DNA of 64,000 nucleotides from Anaerolineae bacterium (GTDB lineage Bacteria; Chloroflexota; Anaerolineae; Aggregatilineales; Phototrophicaceae), in the NCBI GenBank assembly GCA_019912965.1, contig JAIOHM010000065.1, positions 1 to 64,000 on the forward strand. Direction: 5' to 3'. The position numbers and the translations under genes were made by a program. The first letter of the stretch is position 1; each line of letters opens with the position of its first letter. Below the pieces are notes generated by a model that was not told where the DNA came from, made no database searches, and saw only the letters and a list, made by a program, of their open reading frames with translations. Positions 1 to 8,534 of this stretch are shown piece by piece.

Positions 1-13
1 TTTAGAGAGGTTT

Positions 14-130
14 GGTGCAATAACTTTGACACCGATGAAGGTTCAGCGCAGGAACTCTGAAAATTCGGCGCAATAACTGTGAAACTGCCTCCCGTGAGGA
101 AGCAGATTTTGGCGCAATAACTGTGAAACT
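14..130. repeat. Short direct repeats, two exact 20-bp copies plus one degenerate copy
   Basis: The 20-mer GGCGCAATAACTGTGAAACT occurs exactly at 67-86 and 111-130, 44 bp apart. A degenerate copy (GGTGCAATAACTTTGAC) lies at 14-30. Spacing and part of the text between copies (CGTGA followed by GATTT) are also similar, so the unit may be about 44-46 bp. The copies overlap the 3' end of the minus-strand nuclease gene. The offset is not a multiple of three, so the two copies encode different peptides and the repeat is at DNA level. More copies may lie left of the window. Confidence 0.75.
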
Positions 131-621
131 CTACAATCGTGAAGTGGTGTGATTTGCTTGACCTCTGATTCGGTGAGGACAATCACATCATCGAAAAACA
201 AAAACAGGATATCCCTGCGAAGGCTGTTCTTATGTTCATCACGGCGGTGTGCGTAGCTACCGTTCACTTCCAGGGCGATGAAATGCTGTGAGGTGTGAAT
301 AGCAAAATCAACGTAGTAAGGATTATGCCCTGCACGCTCAATAGCATACTCGCGCTCCCAAACAATGCCGGAAATTTGGGTTAAAGCAGTTTCAACTTTT
401 TCCTCCAACGTGCTGGGCTGCCGCTTGCGTTTGTGTGCCGCAGCGCGGATGGCGAAATCGCGCCCCTTTTTCGCTGCTGTTGCCTTAAAACCCAGTGGCG
501 CAATCTTCTGGCAGTGACAGCGCTGGCAGCGCTTCGTTCTGGCCGCATCCGCAGGTTTCAACAGACGCACACGCCCACAGTCCGGGCAGATGTGCCTGAC
601 CCGACGTGTATTCGCAGTCAT
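43..621 (-). CDS. Zinc-ribbon protein with DUF559/Vsr-like nuclease domain
   Basis: 192 residues. The N-terminus has a zinc ribbon with C12/C15 and C32/C35. The second half has the layout of the DUF559/Vsr branch of PD-(D/E)xK nucleases: D105 in YYVDFAI, then E118 in the strand ALEVNGSYAH, close to the family pattern IEVDG-x-H, followed by a basic segment RRDE-x-KNSLRRD. It is likely a DNA endonuclease or repair nuclease; the substrate is unknown. No strong ribosome binding site precedes the ATG at 621. The last 25 or so codons are built from the direct repeat, in two different frames, so the C-terminus may be a recent extension. It is the last gene seen in a minus-strand run. Confidence 0.6.
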   Translation of the reverse strand: MTANTRRVRHICPDCGRVRLLKPADAARTKRCQRCHCQKIAPLGFKATAAKKGRDFAIRAAAHKRKRQPSTLEEKVETALTQISGIVWEREYAIERAGHNPYYVDFAIHTSQHFIALEVNGSYAHRRDEHKNSLRRDILFLFFDDVIVLTESEVKQITPLHDCRVSQLLRQNLLPHGRQFHSYCAEFSEFLR

Positions 622-647
622 GAGGTTGTGTCATCCTTATGGGAATC

Positions 648-671
648 AAAAAGCCGCCCTTGCGGACGGCT
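648..671 (-). terminator. Rho-independent terminator after the 79-residue gene
   Basis: Read on the minus strand, an 8-bp stem AGCCGTCC / GGGCGGCT with a GCAA tetraloop is followed at once by TTTTTGATT. It lies 23 bp after the stop codon of the small gene at 694-933, so the minus-strand operon starting at 3730 probably ends here and the DUF559-like gene is transcribed separately. Confidence 0.75.
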
Positions 672-693
672 CTTCAGTTTGAATGTTGTGGTC

Positions 694-933
694 TTAGCTG
701 TGGAGTTGTAGGTAGGCTTGCGGCATCAAGCGATCTGGCAATTCCGACTCAACATCTAGCCCTTCTCGAAAGCCAAGTTCAATCATGCAGTTCAAAATGG
801 CATGATACTTCCGGACAATTTCGTCGGCTTCGGATTGATGTTTACGACCACGCCAGAGCGCAGCCAGATCGCTTAATTTGTTTTCTAAGGTATTGAGTAG
901 TTCACGGTCGGTCAGCCCTTCTGTCGGTTGCAT
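694..933 (-). CDS. Small helical protein of unknown function
   Basis: 79 residues, unrecognised. The sequence is predicted mostly alpha-helical, with charged heptad-like stretches (NTLENKLSDLAALW, SEADEIVRKYHAIL), and has no cysteines or membrane segment. The ATG at 933 has a good Shine-Dalgarno (AAGGAG, about 7 nt upstream). The gene follows the 622-residue gene by 21 bp on the same strand and precedes a terminator, so it is the last gene of that operon. Confidence 0.6.
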   Translation of the reverse strand: MQPTEGLTDRELLNTLENKLSDLAALWRGRKHQSEADEIVRKYHAILNCMIELGFREGLDVESELPDRLMPQAYLQLHS

Positions 934-954
934 TTCATGACTCCTTGTTTCATA

Positions 955-2823
955 TCATTCGCTTTCGACAGTTGATGCTATATGCTCGCTTGGCAACTTA
1001 ATCACACCTTGTTCCAGACCGCCAGTAAGCAAGCGAGTCCAGGCATCCACATCCAGATCTACCACCAGTACATCCAGCCCACCTTCACAGCGAGTCTTGC
1101 GGGCGAGCATTGCCGTTTGTCCGGCGTGATACAGGTAGTCTGCCCACTCGTCAAACACAGGCACTTTGACCAATTCAGTGATGTGATGTTTAAGCTGCAT
1201 TGTCGCCTGTTCATCTGATATCCGAAAGATGAAAGTCGTCGATTTGCCACCGTAGTTTGGGCTGACTGCCAGTTCATGCACCAGGATGAGGCTGGTGAAC
1301 TTAGCTTCAGGAATATTCTGCATGAATGCGGTATACATCCCTGTATTGCCTTCGCCTGCTGTCAGTTCTACACCAGGAGCATCCCAGGGAGTACAATTCA
1401 CAATGTCCGCTTTGGCAAGTTTGGCGCGGATTGCCTCAACTGCCATTCTGGGTCCGCCGAGGTTGATATAGATTGCGATTCCCTCGTGAACCGCATAGCC
1501 GTAACACCACACATTGCCACTGATACTGCCTGTCAGTTCGCCAATCGGCTGCTGTGCAACAGGGATGAGTGCTTTCTTTCCCTTGATGGCATGTGTGGAG
1601 ATTGTACGGCTTAAAGGATTGACCTTAACCTGCTGAATGGCGGTTTGTACAGCATCCGGTTCCACACCGTCAAGCGGCTGGGATTGCGGTTTAATCACGC
1701 GTATTTTCGGCGCTTCATTGGGTTCAACCGACTGAACTTCAGTAGAAAGGGCTTCTGGCTGTTGACCTGCTTCAATCAGATCACGTCTGATTTCCGTATC
1801 CGTCAACGAGCGTTCTGCTCTAGGAGGCACAATGGAGCCATGCGTAATACGTATGCCAGGGATGGGTTCAAGGTCGGTCAATTCACGCTCGAAGTACCAC
1901 CCTTCGCTGATGCCCTCAAATTGGACATCATACCTCCAGCCGTGTTGGATGTTTCGGTTGTAGAGTCGCGTAATTCTCCCGCGTGTGCCAGTGGGAATCG
2001 GAGTGCGGTCTATGGCTTCGAGATCGTGGCGAGCATACACAATATCATTGAGATTGAACAACCGCGCAGGCTCTTGCCCGGTTTCTGGGATCGGTTTGAC
2101 TGCCATCCCCAGAATCTGAGCCGCTTCTTCCACGCTGCACGGGTCATTGGCTGTCGATGGAGGGATGCTAGGGCTTTTAGGTCGCTCAGGTGGATGATGT
2201 TGTGCGACGAGCTGTTCAACGGCTGATGGCAGCGCCCAACCAATATAGTACCAGCAGCGCCGTTTCTTGCTCCAGCGACACCCCCAGCGCTTGAGGAGTT
2301 CACGATGTGGGTAGGTATCACCCATAATCCAGAACCAGGCTTTTTCATTTGGGTCGCGCTGACTTTTCTCGACGGTGATGCCTTCAACCGCAGCATCTTT
2401 TTCGCCGCTGGCAGCATCGACCAAACGCAGACTGCTCGGATTGAAGTCCGGACCAGAGCGCGGCAAGGGTTCGCCGTAAGCTGCTTGACGGCTGTTCGGT
2501 AGTTCGAGCCACTTACTCTCCCGCCATAGGAAGACGGCTGCACGATGAAAATTCCGTGAGATGGTCTCTGCCTGGCGCAATAGTTCATCGCTCACTTTGA
2601 GCAGAATATAACCGTGCCGCACAGCCACATCTCCGTCAATCTGGATGTAGTGATACGAAGCCTGTTTTGACGAAACGTTACGCGCTTTATCACCATAGAG
2701 TGCCAGCAGCACTGCACTGGCAGCACTGCTGTAGCCGATTTTGTAAGCCGAGATGGTTTGTTTGGTTTGTGGATGCTTGACGCGCTGTGCCCCGTAAGTT
2801 GAAATAGCAACAATGTTATCCAC
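955..2823 (-). CDS. Large protein of unknown function with a W-rich KxLGxxW-like motif
   Basis: 622 residues from a GTG start at 2823, chosen because AAAGGAG stands 6 nt upstream. Residues near 160-200 carry an aromatic, basic motif (YPHRELLKRWGCRWSKKRRC then WYY) like the short nucleic-acid-associated motif in DUF5710/ArdC-type plasmid proteins, where a Lys-Gly-x-x-Trp block repeats. The middle (about residues 255-340) has a beta-rich stretch with GTRGRITRLYN, resembling an SH3-like or KOW-like fold. The remainder is unrecognised. It overlaps the stop of the RNase HI fusion gene by 8 nt, so the two are translationally coupled. A role in processing incoming DNA is only an inference from the neighbours. 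Confidence 0.55.
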   Translation of the reverse strand: MDNIVAISTYGAQRVKHPQTKQTISAYKIGYSSAASAVLLALYGDKARNVSSKQASYHYIQIDGDVAVRHGYILLKVSDELLRQAETISRNFHRAAVFLWRESKWLELPNSRQAAYGEPLPRSGPDFNPSSLRLVDAASGEKDAAVEGITVEKSQRDPNEKAWFWIMGDTYPHRELLKRWGCRWSKKRRCWYYIGWALPSAVEQLVAQHHPPERPKSPSIPPSTANDPCSVEEAAQILGMAVKPIPETGQEPARLFNLNDIVYARHDLEAIDRTPIPTGTRGRITRLYNRNIQHGWRYDVQFEGISEGWYFERELTDLEPIPGIRITHGSIVPPRAERSLTDTEIRRDLIEAGQQPEALSTEVQSVEPNEAPKIRVIKPQSQPLDGVEPDAVQTAIQQVKVNPLSRTISTHAIKGKKALIPVAQQPIGELTGSISGNVWCYGYAVHEGIAIYINLGGPRMAVEAIRAKLAKADIVNCTPWDAPGVELTAGEGNTGMYTAFMQNIPEAKFTSLILVHELAVSPNYGGKSTTFIFRISDEQATMQLKHHITELVKVPVFDEWADYLYHAGQTAMLARKTRCEGGLDVLVVDLDVDAWTRLLTGGLEQGVIKLPSEHIASTVESE

Positions 2824-3730
2824 GCCGCGCTCCTTTCTTGAATGTAATCAGGTGCGCCTCTTTGCCCCGGCTGACCATATAGTCGTGTCCTTGCTTTGTA
2901 CCCCGGCTGTCACCGTTCCACACGAAAATGCCCATTGTCGCGTTGTCAGCCATCCAGCGGTCACGGACCGTGTATTTATCGAGCAGATTACCGCCCATTG
3001 CTCGGTAGCTATCGCGTTCGATCCTGATATAACTGCCATGTGAGCAGCCACCGTTGCGTGGTCGATTGGTTACACCGGCGACCAGTACCTTTGCTTTGAG
3101 CCGCCGACACTCCTGCACTACCGCCATATCGATGCCCTTCGGGTTGTCACCAACGATGATGGTGTACCCTTTCGCGTGAGCGCGGCGAACGACTTTACGG
3201 GCATAGTCGATCATCTGCCAAGTCGCATAGCGGCTGCCTGCGATCATCAAGTGGATAGTGGTTGGGGTCGCTACGGGTTGAGCAGTTGTTGGTGGGATAG
3301 CAGGTGTGTTCTGGGCAATGCGGGCAGCTTGCGCCAGCTTATCCGCCTCAGTGTTCTGCTCACGCGGCACCCAGGTGAATGTGACAGTGTGCTGGGCAAT
3401 TAGCCCTTGAAGCTGCTCCCACAATTCACGGTTGGCGACGGGTTTCTTGCCCGCTGTCTTCCAGCCGCGCGCGATCCAGTCTGGTAGCCACTCATTGATG
3501 CCTTTCACCACATAGTTGGAGTCCGTGATAATCTGTACATCTGTGCCTATTTGCTTGAGTGCAGAGAGGGCTTCGATCACGGCGGTGAGTTCCATGATAT
3601 TGACAGTTGTGTCGATGGCGCTGCCGCTCAATTCCCGGCGTTTATCGCCACATTGTAAAATGGCTGCCCAACCGCCGAGCCGTGTCTGTGTTTCACAACT
3701 TCCATCCGTGTGGATGATAATCGGATTCAT
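2816..3730 (-). CDS. RNase HI fused to a C-terminal SLOG/DprA-like domain
   Basis: 304 residues from ATG 3730, preceded by GGAGG with 6-nt spacing; an ATG 33 bp upstream lacks a site. Residues 1-140 are RNase HI with the full catalytic set D9 (HTDGS), E47 (MELTAV), D70 (ITDSNYV) and D130 (EADKLA). It should cut RNA in RNA-DNA hybrids. After a Pro/Thr linker, residues near 158-304 begin HLMIAGSRY and include a GDNPKGIDMAVVQECRR segment, the signature of Rossmann-like SLOG/DUF2493-type nucleotide-binding domains. Such domains often bind nucleotides or nucleotide-derived ligands. The fusion is unusual. It is coupled to the downstream 622-residue gene by an 8-nt overlap. Confidence 0.8.
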   Translation of the reverse strand: MNPIIIHTDGSCETQTRLGGWAAILQCGDKRRELSGSAIDTTVNIMELTAVIEALSALKQIGTDVQIITDSNYVVKGINEWLPDWIARGWKTAGKKPVANRELWEQLQGLIAQHTVTFTWVPREQNTEADKLAQAARIAQNTPAIPPTTAQPVATPTTIHLMIAGSRYATWQMIDYARKVVRRAHAKGYTIIVGDNPKGIDMAVVQECRRLKAKVLVAGVTNRPRNGGCSHGSYIRIERDSYRAMGGNLLDKYTVRDRWMADNATMGIFVWNGDSRGTKQGHDYMVSRGKEAHLITFKKGARRG

Positions 3731-3770
3731 GATTGCCTCCGCAATAAATCTCGTAACACGCAAATGGAAA

Positions 3771-3798
3771 TAAAAACAGCCGCTTGTTCAACGGCTGT
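3771..3798 (-). terminator. Rho-independent terminator of the DUF488-like gene
   Basis: On the minus strand ACAGCCG and CGGCTGT form a perfect 7-bp stem (3792-3798 with 3776-3782, 9-nt loop), followed by TTTTTATTT. The stem overlaps the last codons of the gene ending at 3788. It separates that gene from the RNase HI operon that begins 58 bp further on. Confidence 0.75.
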
Positions 3799-4186
3799 TG
3801 TACACCTCGCCAATACGCTCGAAATTAATGCCATGATGCTGGGCAACCTTTTCGAGAATATCAACAAGGAGATAGCGATGGCAGTGTTGGGTCGTCGCGT
3901 GTGTATCTTTGCAGTAGCAGCACACAATGAGTTCATCACAGCTCAACGCTTCGAGAAAGGCTGCTTGGTTCTGGCGATACCGATCCCGCATGAGTGCCTG
4001 GTAGCGTTCCGTATAGGTCTGCCAGTCGATCTCGCCTCGCTTTGACGCTATCACCATATCCCAGGTTGGCGCGAAGACTTTGCCCAAGCCCGAACCGCTT
4101 TTGATGGTTGTGTTCAATACCGTTTGTTGAGCATGACCACGATAATCTATACGTCCGGTTCCGACGCGGCATATGTGTTTGTTCAT
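3788..4186 (-). CDS. DUF488-like cysteine-containing protein
   Basis: 132 residues from ATG 4186, chosen because GAAGGAAG lies 5 nt upstream; the open frame extends further but without a site. The C-terminal half has IVCCYCKDTHATTQHCHRYL (C89, C90, C92, C102, followed by HR), which matches the DUF488 pattern of a cysteine after a strand and a later CHR-LL block. The function of DUF488 is not established. The gene has its own terminator and is preceded by 325 bp of sequence leading to the long palindrome at 4512-4683. Confidence 0.6.
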   Translation of the reverse strand: MNKHICRVGTGRIDYRGHAQQTVLNTTIKSGSGLGKVFAPTWDMVIASKRGEIDWQTYTERYQALMRDRYRQNQAAFLEALSCDELIVCCYCKDTHATTQHCHRYLLVDILEKVAQHHGINFERIGEVYNSR

Positions 4187-4835
4187 AGATACTTCCTTCG
4201 TTAAATGAACTCGAACGAAGAAAACTCCTCTATAATGCTCGGTTGCGGCCCGGACGTGGCAGATCGACAGTATAGTGCCAGTACACTTGAGGACTCGATC
4301 CACATGCAGAGGTCTTTCCGACGTAGTTAAACTACAGTCCACGACCATCGAACATTCCCATCACTCAGCGAGGATGCTGAATGACTTCGGAGGAGGTTGC
4401 ATCTTGGAGTCTGCCGCCGCTCGCTAGGGCTTCTGCTGCGTATAATCCGCAGCGCCACAGAGCTTTGCAATCCACCCGTAACGGCATCAGGCTCGGTCGA
4501 TGATTTGGTAAGGTGCGTTTCTGCCACCTCACCAGCACGGCGCAAAATGGGGGCGCGTCGGCTTGTCCCTGCCGGATTTTGCGGTGAGCGCAGCGGCACA
4601 AGCCCGGAGCAAAATCCGAGCAGCAGCCGCTTGCGGCTGGACGCGCACCCGCGCCGTGCTATTGTGGCAGATTGAAACGCACCCAATCCCATCGACCCTG
4701 AAACGCAGTAATGGGCGATACAAGCGAAGCGGGCGGAGAACGTATCAGCCATGAGGTATAGACTATTGGGATACCATGAGTACAATTGTCATAGAACATA
4801 CTAGCTAAATAAAGCAGGAGAAACCCTAAAAGTTT
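4187..4835. other. 649-bp non-coding region with hairpins
   Basis: No convincing gene. It holds the long nested palindrome at 4512-4683 and a 6-bp hairpin GCTGCG / CGCAGC at 4435-4453 whose loop is TATAATC. TATAAT is also present at 4231-4236 on the plus strand without a clear -35 box. The reading frame that crosses the region on the minus strand has the composition of a by-product of palindromic DNA. Confidence 0.6.
4512..4683. repeat. Long nested palindrome A with conserved 26-nt loop
   Basis: Five pairs of complementary arms nest in order: 4512-4521 with 4674-4683 (10 bp), 4522-4527 with 4664-4669, 4534-4543 with 4651-4660 (10 bp), 4553-4559 with 4640-4646, and 4574-4582 with 4609-4617 (9 bp). 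The apical loop is 4583-4608 and contains CGGCACAAGCC. The loop matches that of palindrome B at 13250-13275 in 22 of 26 positions and has the same length, while the stems differ in sequence. The arms and the loop are seen directly; a role as structured RNA or folded single-stranded DNA is inferred. Confidence 0.8.
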
Positions 4836-6314
4836 ATGTTAAATGAGGGTATTAATGCTTCTGAGAGGTATCTTGGAAGACTGTGTAAATCATCTTTTCT
4901 ATCATTGTGGAGCTATCAGGGGGTATTCCGTGACCAAAATAATGGCAAAGAAATCTGTGATTTGCTTGTAATTTTTGGTGATCATCTCCTCATTTTCTCA
5001 GACAAATATTGCGAATTCCCTAATACAGGTAATCTCCAAACTGACTGGCATCGCTGGTTTAAAAAAGCTGTACTTAAATCGGCTAAGCAAATATGGGGCG
5101 CGGAGCGCTGGCTTAGGGAATACCCGGATCGGGTGTTCCTAGATTCGGCCTGTACACGCAAGATACCTATAGCACTACCATCACCAGAACACATGAAAGT
5201 GCATCGGATTGCAGTTGCTCATGGTGCGGGGACAAGATGCCGACAACATTTCGGCGGTAGTGGAAGTTTGATGTTGAATACTTCATTGATAGGTGACGAT
5301 CACTTCAAGCCGTTTAAAGATGGCGGTATGCCATTTGCGGTTGGTCTTATTGAAGTAGACAAGGGCTATGTCCATGTGTTAGATGACACAACACTAGATA
5401 TTTTGCTTCAGACCCTAGATACGACTACGGATTTTATTGCGTATCTAGACAAAAAGGAGCATCTCATTTCCCACCACAAGATTTCTGTTGCTGGTGAAGA
5501 AGAGCTTTTGGCGACATATTTTCATAAGCGTAACTCTGATGAGGATCATGATTTTCTGTTTCCTGAAGGCTACGGCAATATTATAATTACCGAAGGTTTT
5601 TGGACGGAATATTTGGTCAGCCCGGAGCGACGGGCTTTACTTAGAGCAAATCAAATAAGTTATGCTTGGGATATGCTTATCGAGAAATTTAGCTACCATA
5701 TTGCAAGAAATACTCAATACTATACGACCTATCCTGGGGATGTCGCTGGTAATGAACTTATTGTACGGTTTATGGCTGCGGAACCCCGGGTTCGCAGGCG
5801 TATGCTTGCTAAAAAACTATTTCAGTTGGCGGTTAGCACTCCTAAAACACATAAAGCAGCCTCAATCTTCGCGCCTCAAAATCCTAAATATCCTCACTAT
5901 GTGTTCTTGATGTTGCCTCATCAAAGCGATATTACATATGAAGAATATCGAGAATTTCGGTTGGGGTTTTTGAAAGCCTATTGTACTGTGGTTAAACTTA
6001 AATTTCCGAATGCTGTTGATATTGTTGGCATTGCAACTGAGCCTCAACCTGATGCGTCTTCGACAGAAGATGCACTGTATTTAGATGCTCGAGACTGGAC
6101 AAACGAGCAACAGGCACAGGCTCAAAATCTCCAGAAAGAATTAGATTTACTAATTACTCCGACCCATTCGTTTGTCAAGGAAAAGGAATATCCTGACTTC
6201 CCAAATTATGGAAGAAATGCATATAAGCATGTAGGTAAAATTCCAAGAAATGCACCTTGCCCATGTGGTAGCGGTAAGAAATATAAGCATTGTTGTTTGC
6301 GGAAAAAGCAGTAG
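4836..6314 (+). CDS. SEC-C motif protein, possible nuclease-like N-terminus
   Basis: 492 residues. The C-terminus (about 469-490) is a textbook SEC-C zinc motif, PRNAPCPCGSGKKYKHCC. The N-terminus has GVFRDQNNGKEICDLLVIFGDHLLIFSDK, a strand-rich stretch that could be a NERD-like or PD-(D/E)xK core (E-x-C-DLLVI then a Lys), but this is uncertain. The middle has an unrecognised alpha/beta region. The ATG at 4836 is 15 nt from AGGAG, which is far. The gene is clearly richer in A+T than its neighbours and is the only plus-strand gene in this part, so it looks like a separate acquisition. Its stop is 2 bp from the convergent HU stop. Confidence 0.65.
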   Translation: MLNEGINASERYLGRLCKSSFLSLWSYQGVFRDQNNGKEICDLLVIFGDHLLIFSDKYCEFPNTGNLQTDWHRWFKKAVLKSAKQIWGAERWLREYPDRVFLDSACTRKIPIALPSPEHMKVHRIAVAHGAGTRCRQHFGGSGSLMLNTSLIGDDHFKPFKDGGMPFAVGLIEVDKGYVHVLDDTTLDILLQTLDTTTDFIAYLDKKEHLISHHKISVAGEEELLATYFHKRNSDEDHDFLFPEGYGNIIITEGFWTEYLVSPERRALLRANQISYAWDMLIEKFSYHIARNTQYYTTYPGDVAGNELIVRFMAAEPRVRRRMLAKKLFQLAVSTPKTHKAASIFAPQNPKYPHYVFLMLPHQSDITYEEYREFRLGFLKAYCTVVKLKFPNAVDIVGIATEPQPDASSTEDALYLDARDWTNEQQAQAQNLQKELDLLITPTHSFVKEKEYPDFPNYGRNAYKHVGKIPRNAPCPCGSGKKYKHCCLRKKQ

Positions 6315-6316
6315 CG

Positions 6317-6619
6317 CTAACTTCTCAATTTATGTCGAAGGGTTTTCGCAGCTCGAAATATCACTATGAATCGCTCTGTGGATGGCTGGCGTATAATGCC
6401 ATCTTGCCCAATCAGCTTCCCATGTGGGCTATTGCTGATTACGCGGCTTTCTAGCACGCCGAAATGCTCGATTTCCACACGCCCGCCGGATTGAGAGAGT
6501 TCTTCGGTCAGCGCAACAAATAATGCATCCAACACCTGTCTTACCTGTGCCTGCGTCAGCGGCGAATGAGTGGCTTTGCTTTCGCGGGCGATGCGTTTCA
6601 CTAATTCAGTTTTGTTCAC
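6317..6619 (-). CDS. HU/IHF-family DNA-binding protein (cassette 1)
   Basis: 100 residues with the HU/IHF layout: N-terminal helices (MNKTELVKRIARES, VRQVLDALFVALTEEL), then the beta arm region beginning GGRVEIEHFGVLESR. The usual arm sequence with an RNP-type tip is altered (SPHGKLIGQDG), so it is a divergent member. It should bend or coat DNA. The start overlaps the stop of the coupling-protein gene by 14 nt, which makes it the last gene of mobilisation cassette 1. A paralogue ends cassette 2 at 59359-59667. Confidence 0.85.
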   Translation of the reverse strand: MNKTELVKRIARESKATHSPLTQAQVRQVLDALFVALTEELSQSGGRVEIEHFGVLESRVISNSPHGKLIGQDGIIRQPSTERFIVIFRAAKTLRHKLRS

Positions 6620-8525
6620 GGTTTATACTCCACGCACGCGGCGGTTTTACCGTCGTAATCATGGAATTGGATGAACGACCCAACGTCAAAGCTGATGTTG
6701 ATTCGCGCCGTTTGAGCAGCTCTGGCGTTTTATCTTTTGCCGCTGTCAAACGCTGCTTCCAATCCAATCGTTCGTAAAAGCGCGTCAGCCGCGCTGCCAA
6801 TACGACCTGTGCGGCATAGTTCTCGTCCACATAACGCGCAAAAATCAGGCTGTTGCCGCGTGGAGGGCTTTGCACCTCATCAGAGGTTAGCAGTGGGCGC
6901 TGGCGTGGGTATTCATCAGTTGTGCCGTCGGAGCGTTTGCGGCTGCTCTTCTCAGTAGCCTGTCCACTGGCTTTGCTGTAGTAGGCAGCCGTGTCCGCAT
7001 CGCAGCCGCCAAATACGATCTGCGTTGCCAATCCAGTGAATAAGGCTTCCGTCCCTGCTTCACCGTAAAGCAGATGAAACTGCCCTTTCGTCTGTGCCGC
7101 AACGACAATGGAAATGCGGCGTTTACGCACAAGATTGACATCCGCGACCAGTGAATCGAGTTTACCCAGCGCCGGAAATTCATCCATTACTACCGCGACG
7201 GGTACGGGCAGTGGGCCACCGTTCATTTCACCAATGGTATCGAGGTCTAACATAAGTTTCCGCAAAACCGCGCCCAGGTACGGCGCATACACCTGACGCA
7301 TCCGTCCCGGACAGGTCAGCACCGCCACTGTCGGACACTGCACCAGCAGCCCGGCATCGAAATCTGAGCTAGAAGTGGTTTCACGGACAGTCTGTGCCGC
7401 CCAACCTGTGAGCGCGGTCGCCAATGTGGCGACTGTGTTGGATGCCACTTTGCCATCGCTTTTGACACTGGCAATAAAGCTGTTGGCAAGCAGGTAGGCA
7501 TCATCCGGTTTTACAGCGAGTTTATCGGCTAGCCCCTGCAAATCGGAGAGCGCCGCATACACGTCACCCAACGTTTCGAAGCGCAGCAGACAGGCAGAAA
7601 GCAGTGCTGCCGCTGAGTCGCTCCAGAATTTGTTATCGCCATGTGCCGCTGGAATGAGAACTTCGGCGATGGTACGCGCATCAGAGACGGTCTGAATGCC
7701 CTGAGCCAGGTTGAAGCGCGGCATGTCGTTCCGGGTTGGGTCATGGATAGCAACTGTGTGACCGGTTGCGCTGGCAAAACGCAAAATATGGGCGGTCAAT
7801 TCACCCTGCGGATCAGCGATGATGAGCGAATGACGCGCCTGCATCCGGTCGGCAATTACAGGCAGGATAACCGCCTGACTTTTACCCGAACCCGGACCAC
7901 CTAGCGTCAGGATACCACGCGCCGAGTCTTCCCCACTTAAACAGAACTGCCCCTGTCCAGTATCGAGCCTTACACTCCGTTCACCCCAGAACGCGCCTAA
8001 AAAAATCACGCCTTCCGTGTCAGGACGGCGGTAGCGCTTGTACTCACGCGGTGTGCAGAAATGCGATGATCCCGCCTCTCCTCGTCGCCTTTTGGGACTA
8101 CGTAAGCTGTCTATGCGTTCGCGCAGAGCAGAACCGGGTTTGAGTTGCCCCGCCAGAATCAAATTGGCGACAAACGCCCCCGCACACATCCCCAGCCCGA
8201 AGAGCAGGATGCGCTGTTGATCGATGTTGGCTGGTGCGCCAACCAGTATGTTGGTGATAGGACTGCTGCGGCCACCACGTCCGCGTTGAACGGCGATATC
8301 GGCCAGCAGCAAAATAGCGGCTGCAACGACTGAACCGCTTAGGGTTGCGTGCGACAACAGTTTTACGCCTTTTCCTCGTTTAATAGAAACTGTATCTTCA
8401 GTCCGGCGCACACCAACGCCTTGTATCATGATGTAGAACAGCGGCAGCACCAACGTCAAGCAAGTACATGGCAGAATGAGGAGTGCTGCGACCTCACGCC
8501 CCGTTGTGAATAACCAATAAAACAC
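6606..8525 (-). CDS. VirD4/TraG-type coupling ATPase (cassette 1)
   Basis: 639 residues from a GTG at 8525 with AGGAGA just upstream. Three hydrophobic segments at about 10-35, 58-78 and 105-127 anchor it in the membrane. The Walker A loop LGGPGSGKS is at 208-216 and Walker B VAVVMDEFPALG at 443-454, followed by LVRKRRISIVVAAQTKGQ, the sensor segment typical of VirD4/TraG. It couples relaxase-bound DNA to the type IV secretion channel. It follows the relaxase-like gene by 9 bp. It is homologous to the second coupling protein at 59671-61686 through most of its length. Confidence 0.93.
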   Translation of the reverse strand: MFYWLFTTGREVAALLILPCTCLTLVLPLFYIMIQGVGVRRTEDTVSIKRGKGVKLLSHATLSGSVVAAAILLLADIAVQRGRGGRSSPITNILVGAPANIDQQRILLFGLGMCAGAFVANLILAGQLKPGSALRERIDSLRSPKRRRGEAGSSHFCTPREYKRYRRPDTEGVIFLGAFWGERSVRLDTGQGQFCLSGEDSARGILTLGGPGSGKSQAVILPVIADRMQARHSLIIADPQGELTAHILRFASATGHTVAIHDPTRNDMPRFNLAQGIQTVSDARTIAEVLIPAAHGDNKFWSDSAAALLSACLLRFETLGDVYAALSDLQGLADKLAVKPDDAYLLANSFIASVKSDGKVASNTVATLATALTGWAAQTVRETTSSSDFDAGLLVQCPTVAVLTCPGRMRQVYAPYLGAVLRKLMLDLDTIGEMNGGPLPVPVAVVMDEFPALGKLDSLVADVNLVRKRRISIVVAAQTKGQFHLLYGEAGTEALFTGLATQIVFGGCDADTAAYYSKASGQATEKSSRKRSDGTTDEYPRQRPLLTSDEVQSPPRGNSLIFARYVDENYAAQVVLAARLTRFYERLDWKQRLTAAKDKTPELLKRRESTSALTLGRSSNSMITTVKPPRAWSINREQN

Positions 8526-8534
8526 TGTCTTCTC

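Noticed and set aside
4231..4446. Plus-strand promoters with TATAAT at 4231 and 4441
   Set aside because: No acceptable -35 box at 16-18 bp for either; the second lies in a hairpin loop.
4327..4785. 152-residue reading frame on the minus strand across palindrome A
   Set aside because: It runs through the long palindrome, has Ser/Arg/Cys-rich low-order composition and no ribosome binding site; frames in both strands there mirror each other.
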